Part shown: positions 43,469-53,685 of the stretch, one piece after another | Numbering within the stretch: position 1 is the stretch's first letter | How the letters are laid out: every line of letters starts with the position of its first letter | Source of the DNA: Corynebacterium efficiens YS-314 | GTDB taxonomy: Bacteria > Actinomycetota > Actinomycetes > Mycobacteriales > Mycobacteriaceae | NCBI RefSeq assembly: GCF_000011305.1 | Contig: NC_004369.1 | Coordinates: forward strand, 310,001 to 374,000 | Direction: 5' to 3' | DNA: 64,000 nucleotides | Made by a program: the position numbers and the translations under genes | The notes under the pieces: model-generated | The model's database searches: none | The model's input: the letters and a program-made list of their open reading frames with translations, nothing else | What the model was told of the DNA's origin: nothing

Positions 43469-44935
43469 ATGGTCAATAAAATTGTTGAGAGTGTTGACGA
43501 GGCCATCGCCGGCATCGAAGACGGCATGGTGCTCGCTGTCGGCGGGTTTGGCCCGGCCGGTGTTCCCTTTACGCTTATCGACGGCGTCTATCACTCCGGT
43601 ACCCATAACCTCAGCGTGTACTCAAACAACCCGGGTGGCACAGGGGACGACGGCAGCATCTCCGGGCTCGCCAAACTCATCCAGGGCCGACGGATCCGCC
43701 GTTTCGCCGGTTCCCACATCGGATACAACAAGAACTTCGAGGCACAGTACCTGTCCGGGGAGATCGAACTGGAGCTGATCCCCCAGGGCAGCCTCTCGGA
43801 ACGGATGCGCGCCGGGGGAGCGGGCATCCCCGCGTTCTACACTCCAACCGGGGCAAACTCCCTGGTGGCACAGGGTGGGATCCCCATCAAATACGATGAG
43901 AACGGCAACGTGACCGTGGTGTCATCCCCTAAAGAAACCCGCACCTTCACCCGCAACGGGGACACCAGGGATTATGTTCTGGAAGAGGCCATCACCGCGG
44001 ATTTCTCCCTCATCCATGCGTACAAGGCTGATCCAGAGGGGAACCTGGTGTTCCGGGCTTCCGGACAGAACTTCAATCCCGATGCAGCCATGTGCGGCAC
44101 GGTCACTGTCGTGGAGGCCGAATACATCGTCCCCACCGGATCACTCAAAAACGATGAGATCCACCTGCCTGGAATCTACGTGGACAGGGTCCTGCCCCTG
44201 ACCCCTGAGCAGCGCAGTTTCAAGCCGTTCGGCGCCCTGCCACCTGCATCCGGGGAGCAGGTCGTGCAACCCACACATCCGCATAACCAGATGGGGTGGA
44301 ACCGAGACGAGATGGCGGTGCGTGCCGCGCAGGAGCTTAACGACGGTGAATACGTCAACCTCGGCATCGGTCTTCCCACCCGGGTCGCGGATTTCGTCCC
44401 CGCTGGAACCAGGGTCACCCTCCAGAGTGAAAACGGAATCATGAAGATGGGCCCGGCACCGAACTACTATGAGCTTGACCCGGACATCATCAACGCAGGT
44501 AAAGACTCCGTCACCATCCTGCCCGGCGGATCCACCTTCGGTTCCTCCGCGAGTTTCGCCATGATCCGTGGTGGCCATATCGACAAGGCGATTCTGGGGT
44601 CCCTGCAGGTCAGTGAGAACGGTGATCTGGCGAACTGGGCGATCCCGGGTAAGAAGATCCGGGGCATGGGCGGGGCGATGGACCTTGTCGAGGGCGCCAA
44701 GACGGTGATCGTCCTCATGGAGCATCTTGATCCCGAAGGAGCACCCCGCGTGCTACCTGAATGCACCTACCCCCTGACCGGACGGGGTGTTGTCGACCGC
44801 ATCATCACCAATCTGGGTGTCTTCGACGTTGATGATGAGGGCTTGGTTCTCATCGAAACTGCTCCCGGCGTCACGCTGGAGATGATTGAGGAAAGAACCC
44901 CCGTCCACTTCCGGATGGCGCTCCAGACAGTCTGA
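43469..44935 (+). CDS. Fused 3-oxoacid/acetate CoA-transferase (alpha plus beta)
   Basis: 488 residues. The N-terminal half has VGGFGPAGVPFTLIDG (alpha subunit), the C-terminal half NLGIGLPTRVADFVP and LQSENGIMKMGP, where the Glu of SENG forms the CoA thioester (family I). It would activate a short-chain acid or acetoacetate. Last gene of the operon; a hairpin with T-tract in the repeat at 44992-45040 ends the transcript. Confidence 0.92.
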   Translation: MVNKIVESVDEAIAGIEDGMVLAVGGFGPAGVPFTLIDGVYHSGTHNLSVYSNNPGGTGDDGSISGLAKLIQGRRIRRFAGSHIGYNKNFEAQYLSGEIELELIPQGSLSERMRAGGAGIPAFYTPTGANSLVAQGGIPIKYDENGNVTVVSSPKETRTFTRNGDTRDYVLEEAITADFSLIHAYKADPEGNLVFRASGQNFNPDAAMCGTVTVVEAEYIVPTGSLKNDEIHLPGIYVDRVLPLTPEQRSFKPFGALPPASGEQVVQPTHPHNQMGWNRDEMAVRAAQELNDGEYVNLGIGLPTRVADFVPAGTRVTLQSENGIMKMGPAPNYYELDPDIINAGKDSVTILPGGSTFGSSASFAMIRGGHIDKAILGSLQVSENGDLANWAIPGKKIRGMGGAMDLVEGAKTVIVLMEHLDPEGAPRVLPECTYPLTGRGVVDRIITNLGVFDVDDEGLVLIETAPGVTLEMIEERTPVHFRMALQTV

Positions 44936-44984
44936 CGGACACCTATCCCCGCGGGAGCCAGGGAGAATCGCGGCGTGGGCGTCT

Positions 44985-45238
44985 GCAAAGTTTGATTTTT
45001 TCGACACAGCTGGCCGAATCGGGGCCGGCTGTGTCGAATTTTTCGTGTTCTGGCGGGTGGCCGGTTCGACTTTTTCGACACCGACCCCGCGCCGGCGGCC
45101 CGGTGTGTCGAAATTGTGCAATCCCGGCAATCAGGCGCCGGAAAAGTCGCGCCTCCAGATCGCCGTGTAAGCGATCGAACGGCATCTACCCAGGTCCCAG
45201 GCCATCTGGCCACCCTCAACGCCTTAAAACGCCGGGAA
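44985..45238 (+). repeat. Hairpin repeat family, copy A (also operon terminator)
   Basis: Starts with GATTTTTTCGACACAGC; CGACACAGC (45002-45010) pairs with GCTGTGTCG (45028-45036) and is followed by AATTTTTCG, a working terminator shape. A second GACACC/GGTGTGTC hairpin lies at 45074-45111. The following part (GAAAAgtcGcGCCTC..GCCGTGTAAGCG..CAACGCCTTAAAACG) matches copies B and C at 53 kb. No coding signal. Confidence 0.75.
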
Positions 45239-45269
45239 CCCGCGCGGGGTTTGAGCAGTCCTACAGAGT

Positions 45270-46148
45270 ATGGAAAAAGCAGTGATTCACCGTCCGGTCC
45301 GATACAGCGAGGTCGCGGGATTGATGTCCAGGCCGACTTTCGCCAAGTATTACCGGAAGGTGGCGGGCACCATCTACCTGCACCGGGACCAGGCCGATGA
45401 TCCCGATCTGGTCGCCGAGGCGCTCCTGATGCGGTGTCCCCACGGGATGCTCCGTGGTTTTGCGGCTCTGAGCAACATGGGCTTCACCCTCAACCTGGAC
45501 GGGTGGAGGCCGATCATCTCGATTCCGCGGACGTCCCCGGCAATCCGTGCCCATCGGGGCGCCATCCTGCGGCTGGTGGAAGAAGATGTCCACATGATCA
45601 ACGGAAGGCGCACCGTAACGGCGGTTCAGGCGGTGGTGGATATCCTCGCCAGGCCCGACAGTTGGGGTCGCTACCGTGACGGGGCCAGAATCGAGGAGCA
45701 GGTGGCAGTCCTGGATCATCTGGTGCGACAGAAGTTGGATCTCTTCGGCAGGCTTCGGAAGGATCCGCGCACGGCGGGGATATCCGCCCTGGTGAATCCG
45801 TTGGCGGAGTCGAGGCCGGAATCGATAGTCAGGGTGAGGCTCCACCGCGCTGGTTTCAAGGAGTGGAAACCCCAGATCAGGGTGCGGGGGAGGGAGGGGT
45901 TCTATTTTGTGGATCTGGGTGATCCGATCCTGAAGGTGGGGATCGAATATCAGGGCGCGCACCATTTCGACCGGGAGGCACGCGCCAGGGATGCGCAACG
46001 GGCCAATGATCTGCGTTGGGCGGGGTGGAGCATTCTGGAGGTCACGTCAACCATCCTGAACAGTGAGGCGGAGTGGCGGAAAGTCCTGGCAAGGGTGGGG
46101 GAGGAGGTGAGCCTCGCTCGTCAACAGCGCACCAGCCGCATTGCGTAG
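45270..46148 (+). CDS. DUF559/VSR-like endonuclease-fold protein with AbiEi-like N terminus
   Basis: 292 residues. The first half resembles the winged-helix plus antitoxin-like N terminus found in many actinobacterial proteins of this kind (RYSEVAGLMSRPTFAKYYRKV...IYLHRD). The last 90 residues show a PD-(D/E)xK core: ESIVRVRL, FVDLGDPILKVGIEYQG, RANDLRWAGWSILEVTS. It may be a nuclease, a repair protein or a remnant toxin-antitoxin component; no partner gene adjoins. It directly follows repeat copy A. Confidence 0.7.
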   Translation: MEKAVIHRPVRYSEVAGLMSRPTFAKYYRKVAGTIYLHRDQADDPDLVAEALLMRCPHGMLRGFAALSNMGFTLNLDGWRPIISIPRTSPAIRAHRGAILRLVEEDVHMINGRRTVTAVQAVVDILARPDSWGRYRDGARIEEQVAVLDHLVRQKLDLFGRLRKDPRTAGISALVNPLAESRPESIVRVRLHRAGFKEWKPQIRVRGREGFYFVDLGDPILKVGIEYQGAHHFDREARARDAQRANDLRWAGWSILEVTSTILNSEAEWRKVLARVGEEVSLARQQRTSRIA

Positions 46149-46205
46149 TCATCTGAATTTTTCCTTTTTCAGCTGGGATTTTATTCCTGGTAAGGTGCTA
46201 TGGCC

Positions 46206-47114
46206 ATGGAGACGAAACTTAAGCCCACCTTCGTGGAGGTGGAGATCCCGGAGGCGCATGCGGGACGACGGCTGGATAAGTATCTGCGGGCACACCTGAA
46301 GGGGGTGCCCGCTTCCCTGATTTTCCGGCAGCTGCGCACGGGGAAGATCAAGGTGAATGGCCGCAAGGCCAAGCCTGATTACCGCACGCAGCCTGGGGAT
46401 ATGTTGAAGATGCTGCAGATGGACCTGCCGGAGAACCTGCCACCGCCGGCATCCCTGCCCACAAAATTGCTGAACCAGATCGACAACGGCATCATCCATG
46501 AGGATGCGGACCTGATCGTTCTGAATAAACCTGCGGATATCGCGGTGCACACCGGCACGGGGGTTGCCGGGGGAGTCATCGAGGCACTGAGACAGCTCCG
46601 GCCGGGCGAAGCCGATCTGGAGCTGGCCCACCGTCTGGACCATGAGACCTCGGGGTTGCTCATGGTGGCCAAGACCCCGGCCATGCTGCGGCATATCCAG
46701 CAGCTCCTACGGGAGGATGACCGGGCGTTATCGCGTCGATACGCGCTGTTGGTGCGCGGGCGCTGGCCTGACCACCTCACCGCGGTCGACGCCCCGCTGC
46801 AGCGTACCGACACCACCGTGCGGGTCCATCCCGACGGGCAGTCCGCGCTGACTTTCTTTGAGGTGGAGCGGAGGTTCGGCAACCGGGCCACGTTGGTGAA
46901 GGCGCGGTTGACCACCGGGCGTAAACATCAGATCCGGGTGCATGCCCGGCACGCCGGCCATCCGATCATCGGCGATCGGAAATATGGGGATCCACGCGCC
47001 CGCGCCACCCACCTGTTCCTGCATGCCGCCGAGCTCACGGTGCCCATGCCGGATGGCATGACCAGGGAATTCTCGGCACCGCTGCCCACCAACTGGGACC
47101 TGCAGCATTTGTGA
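46206..47114 (+). CDS. rluC: RluC-like 23S rRNA pseudouridine synthase
   Basis: 302 residues: an N-terminal S4 domain (AGRRLDKYLRAHLKGVPASLIFRQLRTGKIKVNG, listed here in parts RRLDKYL and KIKVNG), then the RluA catalytic domain with HRLDHETSG (catalytic Asp), ARLTTGRKHQIRVH and GHPIIGDRKYG. ATG 46206 is chosen because AAGG at 46192-46195 has usable spacing; ATG 46200 is two codons longer. Confidence 0.9.
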   Translation: METKLKPTFVEVEIPEAHAGRRLDKYLRAHLKGVPASLIFRQLRTGKIKVNGRKAKPDYRTQPGDMLKMLQMDLPENLPPPASLPTKLLNQIDNGIIHEDADLIVLNKPADIAVHTGTGVAGGVIEALRQLRPGEADLELAHRLDHETSGLLMVAKTPAMLRHIQQLLREDDRALSRRYALLVRGRWPDHLTAVDAPLQRTDTTVRVHPDGQSALTFFEVERRFGNRATLVKARLTTGRKHQIRVHARHAGHPIIGDRKYGDPRARATHLFLHAAELTVPMPDGMTREFSAPLPTNWDLQHL

Positions 47115-47183
47115 CACTTCCCACCTACCGGGGGTTGGAAAATCGGTTAACCTCGAGAGAAGACGTCGAAAGGGATTACCATT

Positions 47184-49007
47184 ATGTCGCGGCATGTCAC
47201 ACAGTCCCAGCTGGGCACCCGCGCCGCCACAATCATCGAGGTGGATGGCCTTAAATTCAAGGACCTCGACGGCGACGGCCAGCTCTCACCCTATGAAGAT
47301 TGGCGACTCACCCCCTCAGAGCGCGCCCGCGATCTGGTCGGCCGGATGACCGTGGAGGAGAAGGCGGGCCTGATGATCATCGGCTCCCACCACCCGGGCT
47401 ATTCGAAGTTCCTGCCCAACCCGAAGGAGGGCCAGCTGCTTAATGACGAGGATGTCTGGCGTACCGAGAACCCCATCACGGGCGTGCCCTTCCTCGAGCC
47501 GGTGCTGGTCACCTCCGCCACCGATGCGGCCATCAACCAGCGACACCAGCGTTACCTCATCGTCCGCGACAACCTCAGCCCTGAGGATCTGACCACCTGG
47601 ACCAATGCCGTGCAGGAGGTCGCTGAGCGTTCCCGCCTGGGTATCCCGGTGGTATTCACCTCCAACCCGCGCAACCATGTGGCACTGGTGGCGCAGTTCG
47701 GTGTCAATGAATCCGCGGGTGTGTTTTCCGAATGGCCGGGCGAGCTGGGGCTGGCGGCACTGCGGGATCCGGAGCTCATCGCCGACTACATCGGCGCCGT
47801 GGTCCGCGGCATGCAGGGTCCCGAGCTGAGCAGCACCTCCGTGGCCACCACCATCAAGCACTTCCCCGGCGGTGGCGTGCGCCTGGATGGCCATGATCCG
47901 CACTTCGCCTGGGGTCAGACCAATGAATACCCCACTGAAAACGCGCTCTACCAGTACCATCTGCCCCCATTCCAGGCTGCGGTGGATGCGGGTTGTTCCT
48001 CGATCATGCCGTACTACGCGCGCCCGATGAACAACTCCGCGCCGCAGCTGGAGGAGCAGCTGTGGATCAACCCGACCACGCAGTTCGAGGAGGTCGCGTT
48101 CGCCTACAACCGCACCTTCCTCCAGGATCTGCTGCGGGAGAAGATGGGCTTTGAGGGCTACATCAACTCCGATTCGGGGGTGATTGATGCGATGATGTGG
48201 GGCGTCGAGAAGCTCTCTGAACCCGAGCGCTTCGCGGCGGCCGTGCGGGCCGGCACCGCCATCTTCTCCGACATGGCCAACCCGGCGCGCCTGCTGGAGG
48301 CCGTCACCGAGATCTTCCAGCTCGGCCTGTTCGAGAACCCGTACGTCACCGACGGTGCCGCGATCGGCGCGGAGGAGGTGGCGGCGATGGGCCGTAAGGC
48401 GCAGCTCGAGTCGGTCACCCTTTTGCGTAACGACGCATCCCTGCTCCCCCTCGACCGCGACAAGGCCCTGAAGGTGTACGCCTGGGTGACTGGTCGCACC
48501 AAGATCGACCAGGTGCAGCGTCAGCTGGAGGAGGCCTTCGGGGAGGTGTTCCCGCAGGTGGAGCTGGTAGCTGACGAGGCCGAGGCCGATCTGGCGTTTG
48601 TCTGGGCCCGCCCGGAGATCGCCCTGTTCGAGGATGACCTGGAGGGTGTGTCCCTGTCGGTGGATCCCCGCGACAACGGTGTGGATGTGGACCACGTCCG
48701 CGAGATCCAGACCGCCACCCCGACCATCCTGGCGGTCAACTTCACCAACCCGTGGATCCTGTCCGAACTGGAACCGGGGGCTGCTGCCGTGGTGGGCACC
48801 TTCGAGATCAAGCCCGAGCTAATGCTGGCGTCGCTTGCCGGTGAGGGCGGCGGGCCGAAGGGCAAACTGCCACTGACCGTGCCGGTCTCTGCTGAGGTGA
48901 TCGCCCAGTCGCCGCGGGATGTGCCGGGTAAGTTCCTGGGCGATGATTATGTGTATGTCGATTCCACCGGGGTCGCGTACGCCTATGGGCATGGGCTGAC
49001 CTTCTAG
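47184..49007 (+). CDS. Glycoside hydrolase family 3 protein (beta-glucosidase-like)
   Basis: 607 residues, no signal peptide, so cytoplasmic. The nucleophile region is GFEGYINSDSGVIDAMMWG, where the usual SDW is SDS; KHFPGGG is conserved; the C-terminal GH3 domain has LLPLDRD and ends at GLTF. An EF-hand-like calcium loop D27-x-D29-x-D31-G-x-L-x3-E38 stands at the N terminus. Substrate unknown. C. glutamicum has a bglS-type gene at the equivalent locus next to adhE. Start ATG 47184 with AAAGGGA. Confidence 0.9.
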   Translation: MSRHVTQSQLGTRAATIIEVDGLKFKDLDGDGQLSPYEDWRLTPSERARDLVGRMTVEEKAGLMIIGSHHPGYSKFLPNPKEGQLLNDEDVWRTENPITGVPFLEPVLVTSATDAAINQRHQRYLIVRDNLSPEDLTTWTNAVQEVAERSRLGIPVVFTSNPRNHVALVAQFGVNESAGVFSEWPGELGLAALRDPELIADYIGAVVRGMQGPELSSTSVATTIKHFPGGGVRLDGHDPHFAWGQTNEYPTENALYQYHLPPFQAAVDAGCSSIMPYYARPMNNSAPQLEEQLWINPTTQFEEVAFAYNRTFLQDLLREKMGFEGYINSDSGVIDAMMWGVEKLSEPERFAAAVRAGTAIFSDMANPARLLEAVTEIFQLGLFENPYVTDGAAIGAEEVAAMGRKAQLESVTLLRNDASLLPLDRDKALKVYAWVTGRTKIDQVQRQLEEAFGEVFPQVELVADEAEADLAFVWARPEIALFEDDLEGVSLSVDPRDNGVDVDHVREIQTATPTILAVNFTNPWILSELEPGAAAVVGTFEIKPELMLASLAGEGGGPKGKLPLTVPVSAEVIAQSPRDVPGKFLGDDYVYVDSTGVAYAYGHGLTF

Positions 49008-49085
49008 CAGCTCTCGCCCGCGACCCGGCCGCCGGGAATCGGTAACCTCGTGGTGACAGCATCTGCAAACTACAGAGGAGTGACT

Positions 49086-50192
49086 ATGAGTTTTACTGTT
49101 CCCGGCATCATCGCCCGGTCCAAGGGCGCGCCGGTGGAGAAGGTCAACGTTGTTGTTCCTGATCCCGGCGCCAACGATGTCATCGTGGATATCCAGGCGT
49201 GCGGTGTCTGCCACACCGACCTGGCCTACCGCGACGGTGATATCTCCGACGAGTTCCCCTACCTGCTCGGCCATGAGGCCGCGGGTGTGGTCTCCGTGGT
49301 GGGTGAGAATGTCACCCACGTGGAGGTCGGTGATTTCGTGGTGCTCAACTGGCGTGCGGTGTGCGGCGAGTGTCGTGCGTGTAAGAAGGGTGAGCCGAAG
49401 TACTGCTTCAACACCCACAACGCCTCCAAGAAGATGACCCTGGAGGATGGCACCGAACTGAGCCCGGCCCTGGGCATCGGTGCGTTTATTGAGAAGACCC
49501 TGGTGCATGAGGGCCAGTGCACCAAGGTCAACCCGGATGAGGATCCGGCCGCCGCCGGCCTGCTGGGCTGTGGCATCATGGCCGGTCTCGGCGCGGCCGT
49601 CAACACCGCTGACATCCAGCTCGGCGAGTCCGTGGCTGTGTTCGGCCTGGGTGGCGTGGGCATGGCTGCGGTGGCCGGCGCGAAGCTGGCCGGTGCGTCG
49701 AAGATCATCGCCGTGGACATCGACGAGCGCAAGCTCGAGTGGGCCAGGGAATTCGGCGCCACCGATGTCATCAACTCCTCCGGGCTCTCCGGTGAGGGCG
49801 AGGAATCGGAGGTGGTGGCCAAGATCCGCGAGTTGACCGGCGGTTTCGGCACCGATGTCACCATCGACGCCGTGGGCATCATGCCGACCTGGCAGCAGGC
49901 CTTCTACTCCCGCGACCACGCCGGTCGAATGGTCATGGTCGGTGTCCCGAACCTGACCTCCCACATCGATATCCCCGCAATCGACTTCTACGGTCGTGGC
50001 GGTTCCCTACGTCCGGCCTGGTACGGCGACTGCCTGCCGGAACGTGATTTCCCGGCCTATGTGGAACTGCATCTGCAGGGCCGTTTCCCATTGGACAAGT
50101 TCGTTTCTGAGCGCATCGGTCTCGATGACGTCGAGGAGGCCTTCAACACCATGAAGGCCGGCGACGTCCTGCGATCGGTGGTGGAGTTGTAG
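49086..50192 (+). CDS. adhE: S-(hydroxymethyl)mycothiol dehydrogenase
   Basis: 368 residues, zinc medium-chain dehydrogenase. Catalytic zinc ligands are C39 (ACGVCHTD) and GHEAAG; the structural zinc loop is [15 protein letters not shown]; the NAD fold begins [15 protein letters not shown]. The sequence is of the class III, mycothiol-dependent formaldehyde dehydrogenase group (MscR/AdhE). It oxidises the formaldehyde-mycothiol adduct. The MBL hydrolase gene two bases downstream is its usual partner. GAGGAG lies before ATG 49086. Confidence 0.92.
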   Translation: MSFTVPGIIARSKGAPVEKVNVVVPDPGANDVIVDIQACGVCHTDLAYRDGDISDEFPYLLGHEAAGVVSVVGENVTHVEVGDFVVLNWRAVCGECRACKKGEPKYCFNTHNASKKMTLEDGTELSPALGIGAFIEKTLVHEGQCTKVNPDEDPAAAGLLGCGIMAGLGAAVNTADIQLGESVAVFGLGGVGMAAVAGAKLAGASKIIAVDIDERKLEWAREFGATDVINSSGLSGEGEESEVVAKIRELTGGFGTDVTIDAVGIMPTWQQAFYSRDHAGRMVMVGVPNLTSHIDIPAIDFYGRGGSLRPAWYGDCLPERDFPAYVELHLQGRFPLDKFVSERIGLDDVEEAFNTMKAGDVLRSVVEL

Positions 50193-50194
50193 AC

Positions 50195-50830
50195 ATGGCA
50201 CATGACGGTCTGAAAGTAGAGAACATCGTTACCTCCGGAATCTTCGCCCTCGACGGCGGGGAGTGGGAGGTTGACAACAACATCTGGATCGTGGGCAACA
50301 ACGAGGAGGTGTACATCATCGACGCCGCCCACAACGCCACCCCCATCATGAACGCGGTGGGTGGCCGCAAGGTGAAGGGCATTCTGTGCACCCACGCACA
50401 CAATGACCACATCACCGTCGCCCCGGAGCTGTCGCGCGAATTCGACGCACCCATCTTCGTCCACCCGGGCGACCGGATGCTGTGGGAGGAGACCCACGGG
50501 GACCTCAAGCACGAGGAGCTTGTCGACGGCCAACGCTTCGACATCGCCGGCACCGAACTCATCGTGCTCAACACCCCCGGCCACTCCCCGGGCTCCTGCA
50601 GCTTCTACGTCCCCGAGGCCGCTGAACTGTTCTCCGGAGACACCCTCTTCCAGGGCGGACCCGGTGCGACGGGGCGCAAGTACAGCTCCTTCGACACCAT
50701 CATCGAATCCCTGAAGACCTCCATCCTGGACCTTCCCGCCGAGACCACGGTGCGCACCGGCCACGGTGACCACACCACGGTCGGTGCCGAGGCTCCACAC
50801 CTGGAGGAGTGGATCAAGAGGGGCTACTGA
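50195..50830 (+). CDS. MBL-fold hydrolase paired with mycothiol formaldehyde dehydrogenase
   Basis: 211 residues with THAHNDHITVAPEL, NTPGHSPGSCSF, SGDTLF and RTGHGDHTT, all metal ligands of the glyoxalase II-like MBL fold. Its pairing with adhE recurs in actinobacteria (Rv2259/Rv2260), suggesting hydrolysis of S-formylmycothiol; the reaction is inferred. Start ATG 50195 is almost joined to the adhE stop. Confidence 0.88.
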   Translation: MAHDGLKVENIVTSGIFALDGGEWEVDNNIWIVGNNEEVYIIDAAHNATPIMNAVGGRKVKGILCTHAHNDHITVAPELSREFDAPIFVHPGDRMLWEETHGDLKHEELVDGQRFDIAGTELIVLNTPGHSPGSCSFYVPEAAELFSGDTLFQGGPGATGRKYSSFDTIIESLKTSILDLPAETTVRTGHGDHTTVGAEAPHLEEWIKRGY

Positions 50831-50864
50831 CGCCAGGTGATTAAGTAAATTACCCCCTATTTAG

Positions 50865-50908
50865 GGCGGAACGACCGTACTGTTTGTCGGTTGTTCCGCC
50901 TTTCCTGT
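50865..50908 (+). terminator. Terminator after the formaldehyde operon
   Basis: GGCGGAAC (50865-50872) pairs with GTTCCGCC (50893-50900), extended inward by GACCG/CGGTT with one mismatch, and followed by TTTCCTGTT. Confidence 0.8.
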
Positions 50909-50942
50909 TCACAAACGCGGTGTGATCCATAACATAGCGATC

Positions 50943-52145
50943 ATGAATGCGAACAAGCGTGGGCAACGGCAGGTCTGGCTGGCGGTGGCATTGTCGGTGT
51001 TCACCGTGGCCTGGGGTGGAAACGAGTTCACCCCGCTGCTGGTGCTCTACCGGGAACAGGGCATCTTCAGTGATCTGTTCATCGACATGATGCTGGTCTG
51101 CTACGCCATCGGCGTGGCCGTGGGTCTGCTGGGCGCGGGGCCGCTGTCCGACCGTTTCGGCCGGCGTGCCCTCATGCTGCCCGCACCGCTGATCGCAGCC
51201 CTGGGCTCGGCATTCATCGCCTCCGGTGAGGAACTGGGTGTACTCATGGCGATCGGCCGCACCCTCTCGGGTATTTCGGTGGGCATGGCCATGACGGTGG
51301 GTGGGTCCTGGATCAAGGAACTGGCCCACCCGCGTTTCGAGCCCGGCGTGAAACCCAGCGAGGGCGCCCGCCGGGCATCAATGTCCCTGACCGGTGGTTT
51401 CGCGCTGGGCCCCGCCGTGGCCGGTGTCATGGCACAGTGGCTGCCCCTGCCCGGTCAGTTGCCCTACCTGCTGCACATCGTGTTGTCGCTGGTTCTGCTG
51501 CCCCTGATTCTCACCGCCCCGGAGACCCGGCAGTCCGCGCACCTGAAGGTCAAGGGGTCCTTCTGGGCGGACATCCTGGTGCCCTCGGTGAGGAATAAAC
51601 GCTTCTTGCTGGTGGTGGTGCCCATGGCGCCGTGGGTGTTCGGCGCGGCCTTCGTCTCCTATGCCATCCTGCCCACGCTGCTGCGCGACATGGTGGAGTA
51701 CTCGGTGGCCTATTCCGCCCTGATCGCACTGGTCACCCTGGGATCCGGTTTCACCATCCAGCAGTTCGGCCCGCAGATCATGGGGGAGAGCAGAACCCGG
51801 GGCCCGATCCTGGCGATGTCGGTGACGGTGCTGGGCATGGCCGGTTCGGTGTGGGTCGCGATGAATCCGCATCCGTGGTGGGCGTTGGTTGTTTGCGTGA
51901 TCCTGGGTCTGGCCTACGGTCTGGGCATGTTCATGGGGCTTGCCGACACCCAACGCATCGCCACCCCCACCGACCTCGCGGGCCTGACCGGCATCTTCTA
52001 CGCCCTGACGTATACCGGCATGATCTTCCCCGCGGTGCTCACCCGCCTCAGCGAATTCTTCACCTACCCGCAGATGCTGGGCTTCGGCACTGTCGTGGCG
52101 GTCCTCTGCCTGATCATTGTGGGTGTCACCTCCCGCAAACTCTGA
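50943..52145 (+). CDS. Major facilitator superfamily transporter
   Basis: 400 residues, twelve hydrophobic segments, with the inter-helix 2-3 motif GPLSDRFGRRALML and TLSGISVGMAM. Substrate unknown. ATG 50943 (MNANKRGQRQ) fits the first helix at residues 10-30 better than GTG 50922; no good ribosome site is visible for either. Confidence 0.88.
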   Translation: MNANKRGQRQVWLAVALSVFTVAWGGNEFTPLLVLYREQGIFSDLFIDMMLVCYAIGVAVGLLGAGPLSDRFGRRALMLPAPLIAALGSAFIASGEELGVLMAIGRTLSGISVGMAMTVGGSWIKELAHPRFEPGVKPSEGARRASMSLTGGFALGPAVAGVMAQWLPLPGQLPYLLHIVLSLVLLPLILTAPETRQSAHLKVKGSFWADILVPSVRNKRFLLVVVPMAPWVFGAAFVSYAILPTLLRDMVEYSVAYSALIALVTLGSGFTIQQFGPQIMGESRTRGPILAMSVTVLGMAGSVWVAMNPHPWWALVVCVILGLAYGLGMFMGLADTQRIATPTDLAGLTGIFYALTYTGMIFPAVLTRLSEFFTYPQMLGFGTVVAVLCLIIVGVTSRKL

Positions 52146-52157
52146 CGGTAACTCTGA

Positions 52158-53126
<969 letters not shown>

Positions 53127-53137
53127 CGCGCCCCGCC

Positions 53138-53386
53138 GCACCCTTCGATTTTTTCGACACACCCTGCGCCAGCAGCCCGGGGTGTGTCGATTTTTTCAAC
53201 CCCGGAGGCCATTCGGTTTCGATTTTTTCGACACAGCAGCCCCGTTAACCAGCCCATGTGTCGAAATCGTCAACTTCCACCCACCAGGTCCCCGAAAACC
53301 GGCCTCTCCACAACGCCGTTTAAGCGCCCAACAACCGCGCACCCACCCCTGAGTGCATCCAGCCAGCGTCAACCCCTTAAAACGGC
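53138..53386 (+). repeat. Hairpin repeat family, copy B
   Basis: First hairpin: TCGACACACCC with GGGTGTGTCGA (perfect 11 bp), flanked on both sides by same-strand GATTTTTT/ATTTTTT tracts; it is a strong terminator for galE. Second hairpin: TCGACACA...TGTGTCGA at about 53228-53267. The rest (CCGGCCTCTCC..GCCGTTTAAGCG..CCTTAAAACGG) matches copy C nearly base for base and copy A more loosely. Confidence 0.85.
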
Positions 53387-53427
53387 ACCATCCAGCAGCC
53401 GACAATCATCCGCTGCCAAGTCACCCA

Positions 53428-53676
53428 GCACCCTTCGATTTTTTCGACACACCCTGCGCCGGCAGCCCGGGGTGTGTCGATTTTTTCAACCCCACAGCCC
53501 ATTCGGTTTCGATTTTTTCGACACAACCACCCCGCTGGCCAGCCCATGTGTCGAAATCGTCAACTTCCACCCACCAGGTCCCCGAAAACCGGCCTCTCCA
53601 CAACGCCGTTTAAGCGCCCAACAACCGCGCACCCACCCCTGAGTGCATCCAGCCAGCATCAACGCCTTAAAACGGC
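53428..53676 (+). repeat. Hairpin repeat family, copy C (tandem with B, period 290 bp)
   Basis: Near-identical to 53138-53386, starting GCACCCTTCGATTTTTTC and ending at CCTTAAAACGGC. The copies are separated by a 41-bp tail (53387-53427) with no counterpart after copy C. Peptides translated from both copies look alike only because of this duplication. Confidence 0.85.
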
Positions 53677-53685
53677 CTCTATCAG

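Noticed and set aside
36062..44935. Operon read as a glutarate pathway
   Set aside because: Attractive from gene content, but the acyl-CoA dehydrogenase lacks the carboxylate-binding Arg, so the substrate is left open.
47316..48695. 459-codon minus-strand frame
   Set aside because: Entirely antisense to the GH3 gene, which has clear catalytic motifs.
53138..53676. CRISPR-like array
   Set aside because: The direct repeats are about 250 bp with a 41-bp gap, only two copies, and no cas genes; it is a tandem duplication. No other short regular array was seen in the window.
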